A DNA stretch of 64,000 bases from Asterias rubens (taxonomy: Eukaryota; Echinodermata; Asteroidea; Forcipulatida; Asteriidae), in NCBI RefSeq assembly GCF_902459465.1, contig NW_022985705.1, positions 1-64,000 of the forward strand. Reading direction: 5' to 3'. The notes beneath the pieces were generated by a model. The model was given only the letters and a program-made list of their open reading frames with translations, made no database searches and had not been told where the DNA came from. A program made the translations under genes and the position numbers. Positions 63,478 through 64,000 of this stretch are shown in pieces (within the stretch, counting starts at the first letter, position 1; every line of letters begins with the position of its first letter).

Positions 63478-64000
63478 GTAAACAGTATCCTCAGCACACA
63501 CACCTTTGTTTCAACATGTGGCACAAAAAAAGTCTGAATACAGATTGTGATACATGGCCTCAGGAGTGATGGAAAGGGCGAGGATTGAGGTCTTGTGGAT
63601 AAAAAAAATACAAAAGCCAAAATTTGATGCAGAGATGCCAACATTGAATTTAAAAAAAGAGTAGCATCTCCCAAAAGTTAAGGGCGAGCGTGGCTTGGGC
63701 TCCCTAAACCGATTTTTCTATTACCCTCTACAATGCTAATTAGCTCATTTTCAGGCAAATAGAGATCAATGGATCAATGTAATAGAGATCAATGGATACG
63801 ATCTTGCAGCAATGCACTAGCGTAAAAATACTCATCCGGCCAGCCAGCGGGGGAGAGGGCACGCATCAATCATTACGTCGAGACACTTACATTGTTCAAG
63901 TGAATTCGCCGCTATTATTCAACACTGCGTTCTAAAATTAAAAGTGTTTTTTCTCTTCTGTTACAATTATTCAGATTTTTATTTTTTTATTTATTTCCAC
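63478..64000. other. Window end without recognised gene
   Basis: No exon or known repeat was identified. A short direct duplication, AATAGAGATCAATGGAT, occurs twice at about 63758-63797. If the exon at 63227-63277 is real, this is intron of that gene. Confidence 0.5.

Overview
This is nuclear DNA of a multicellular animal: split genes with GT-AG introns, tRNA-derived SINEs, 3' ends of L2/CR1-like LINEs, many short inverted-repeat transposons and a tandem satellite. The proteins resemble vertebrate orthologues but are clearly diverged, and the repeat mix (a TTAA-flanked MITE family ending in a GGACACTATTGG motif, a second family ending in GGGCCCAATTTCATAGAGC) suggests a marine deuterostome invertebrate, most likely an echinoderm and perhaps a sea star. 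That assignment is inference. No bacterial or viral genes were recognised.

Layout. 1-7402 is the right-hand part of a satellite array built from three related monomers (about 122, 128 and 129 bp) in a five-monomer higher-order repeat of about 654 bp. 7403-11077 is repeat-bearing spacer with one possible minus-strand exon and a candidate EIF2B4 promoter. 11078-20814 (+) is a complete EIF2B4 gene (eIF2B delta; 528 codons over ten coding exons, plus a possible 36-nt cassette exon). 25168-35567 (-) is a complete AK2 gene (adenylate kinase 2; 243 codons over four exons), with a second P-loop-encoding first exon (32062-32220) inside its first intron. 36413-44731 (+) is a complete SNX17 gene (sorting nexin 17; 479 codons over twelve exons). 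52293-55988 (-) is an orthologue of the vertebrate MKRN2OS protein (217 codons over four exons, possibly with a fifth upstream). In each of these genes the exon lengths sum to a multiple of three and every splice phase agrees, which is strong internal support. 56000-64000 is mostly repeats and unassigned sequence with two possible orphan exons (59983-60071 on +, 63227-63277 on -).

Relationships. EIF2B4 and AK2 converge tail to tail. AK2 and SNX17 diverge head to head, with about 0.85 kb between their start codons, so they may share a promoter region. In human, as I recall it, EIF2B4 and SNX17 are themselves the head-to-head pair; here AK2 lies between them. The products act in different pathways (translation-initiation control and integrated stress response; adenine nucleotide balance in the mitochondrial intermembrane space; endosomal cargo recycling), so the clustering is positional rather than a pathway.

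The AK2 introns carry most of the notable mobile DNA: a 2.2-kb foldback element whose inverted arms contain tandem minisatellites, and two hAT-like elements with 8-bp target duplications that bracket AK2 exon 2. The observation I would follow first is the pair of alternative AK2 first exons, whose P-loops read GKGTQ and GKGVQ.
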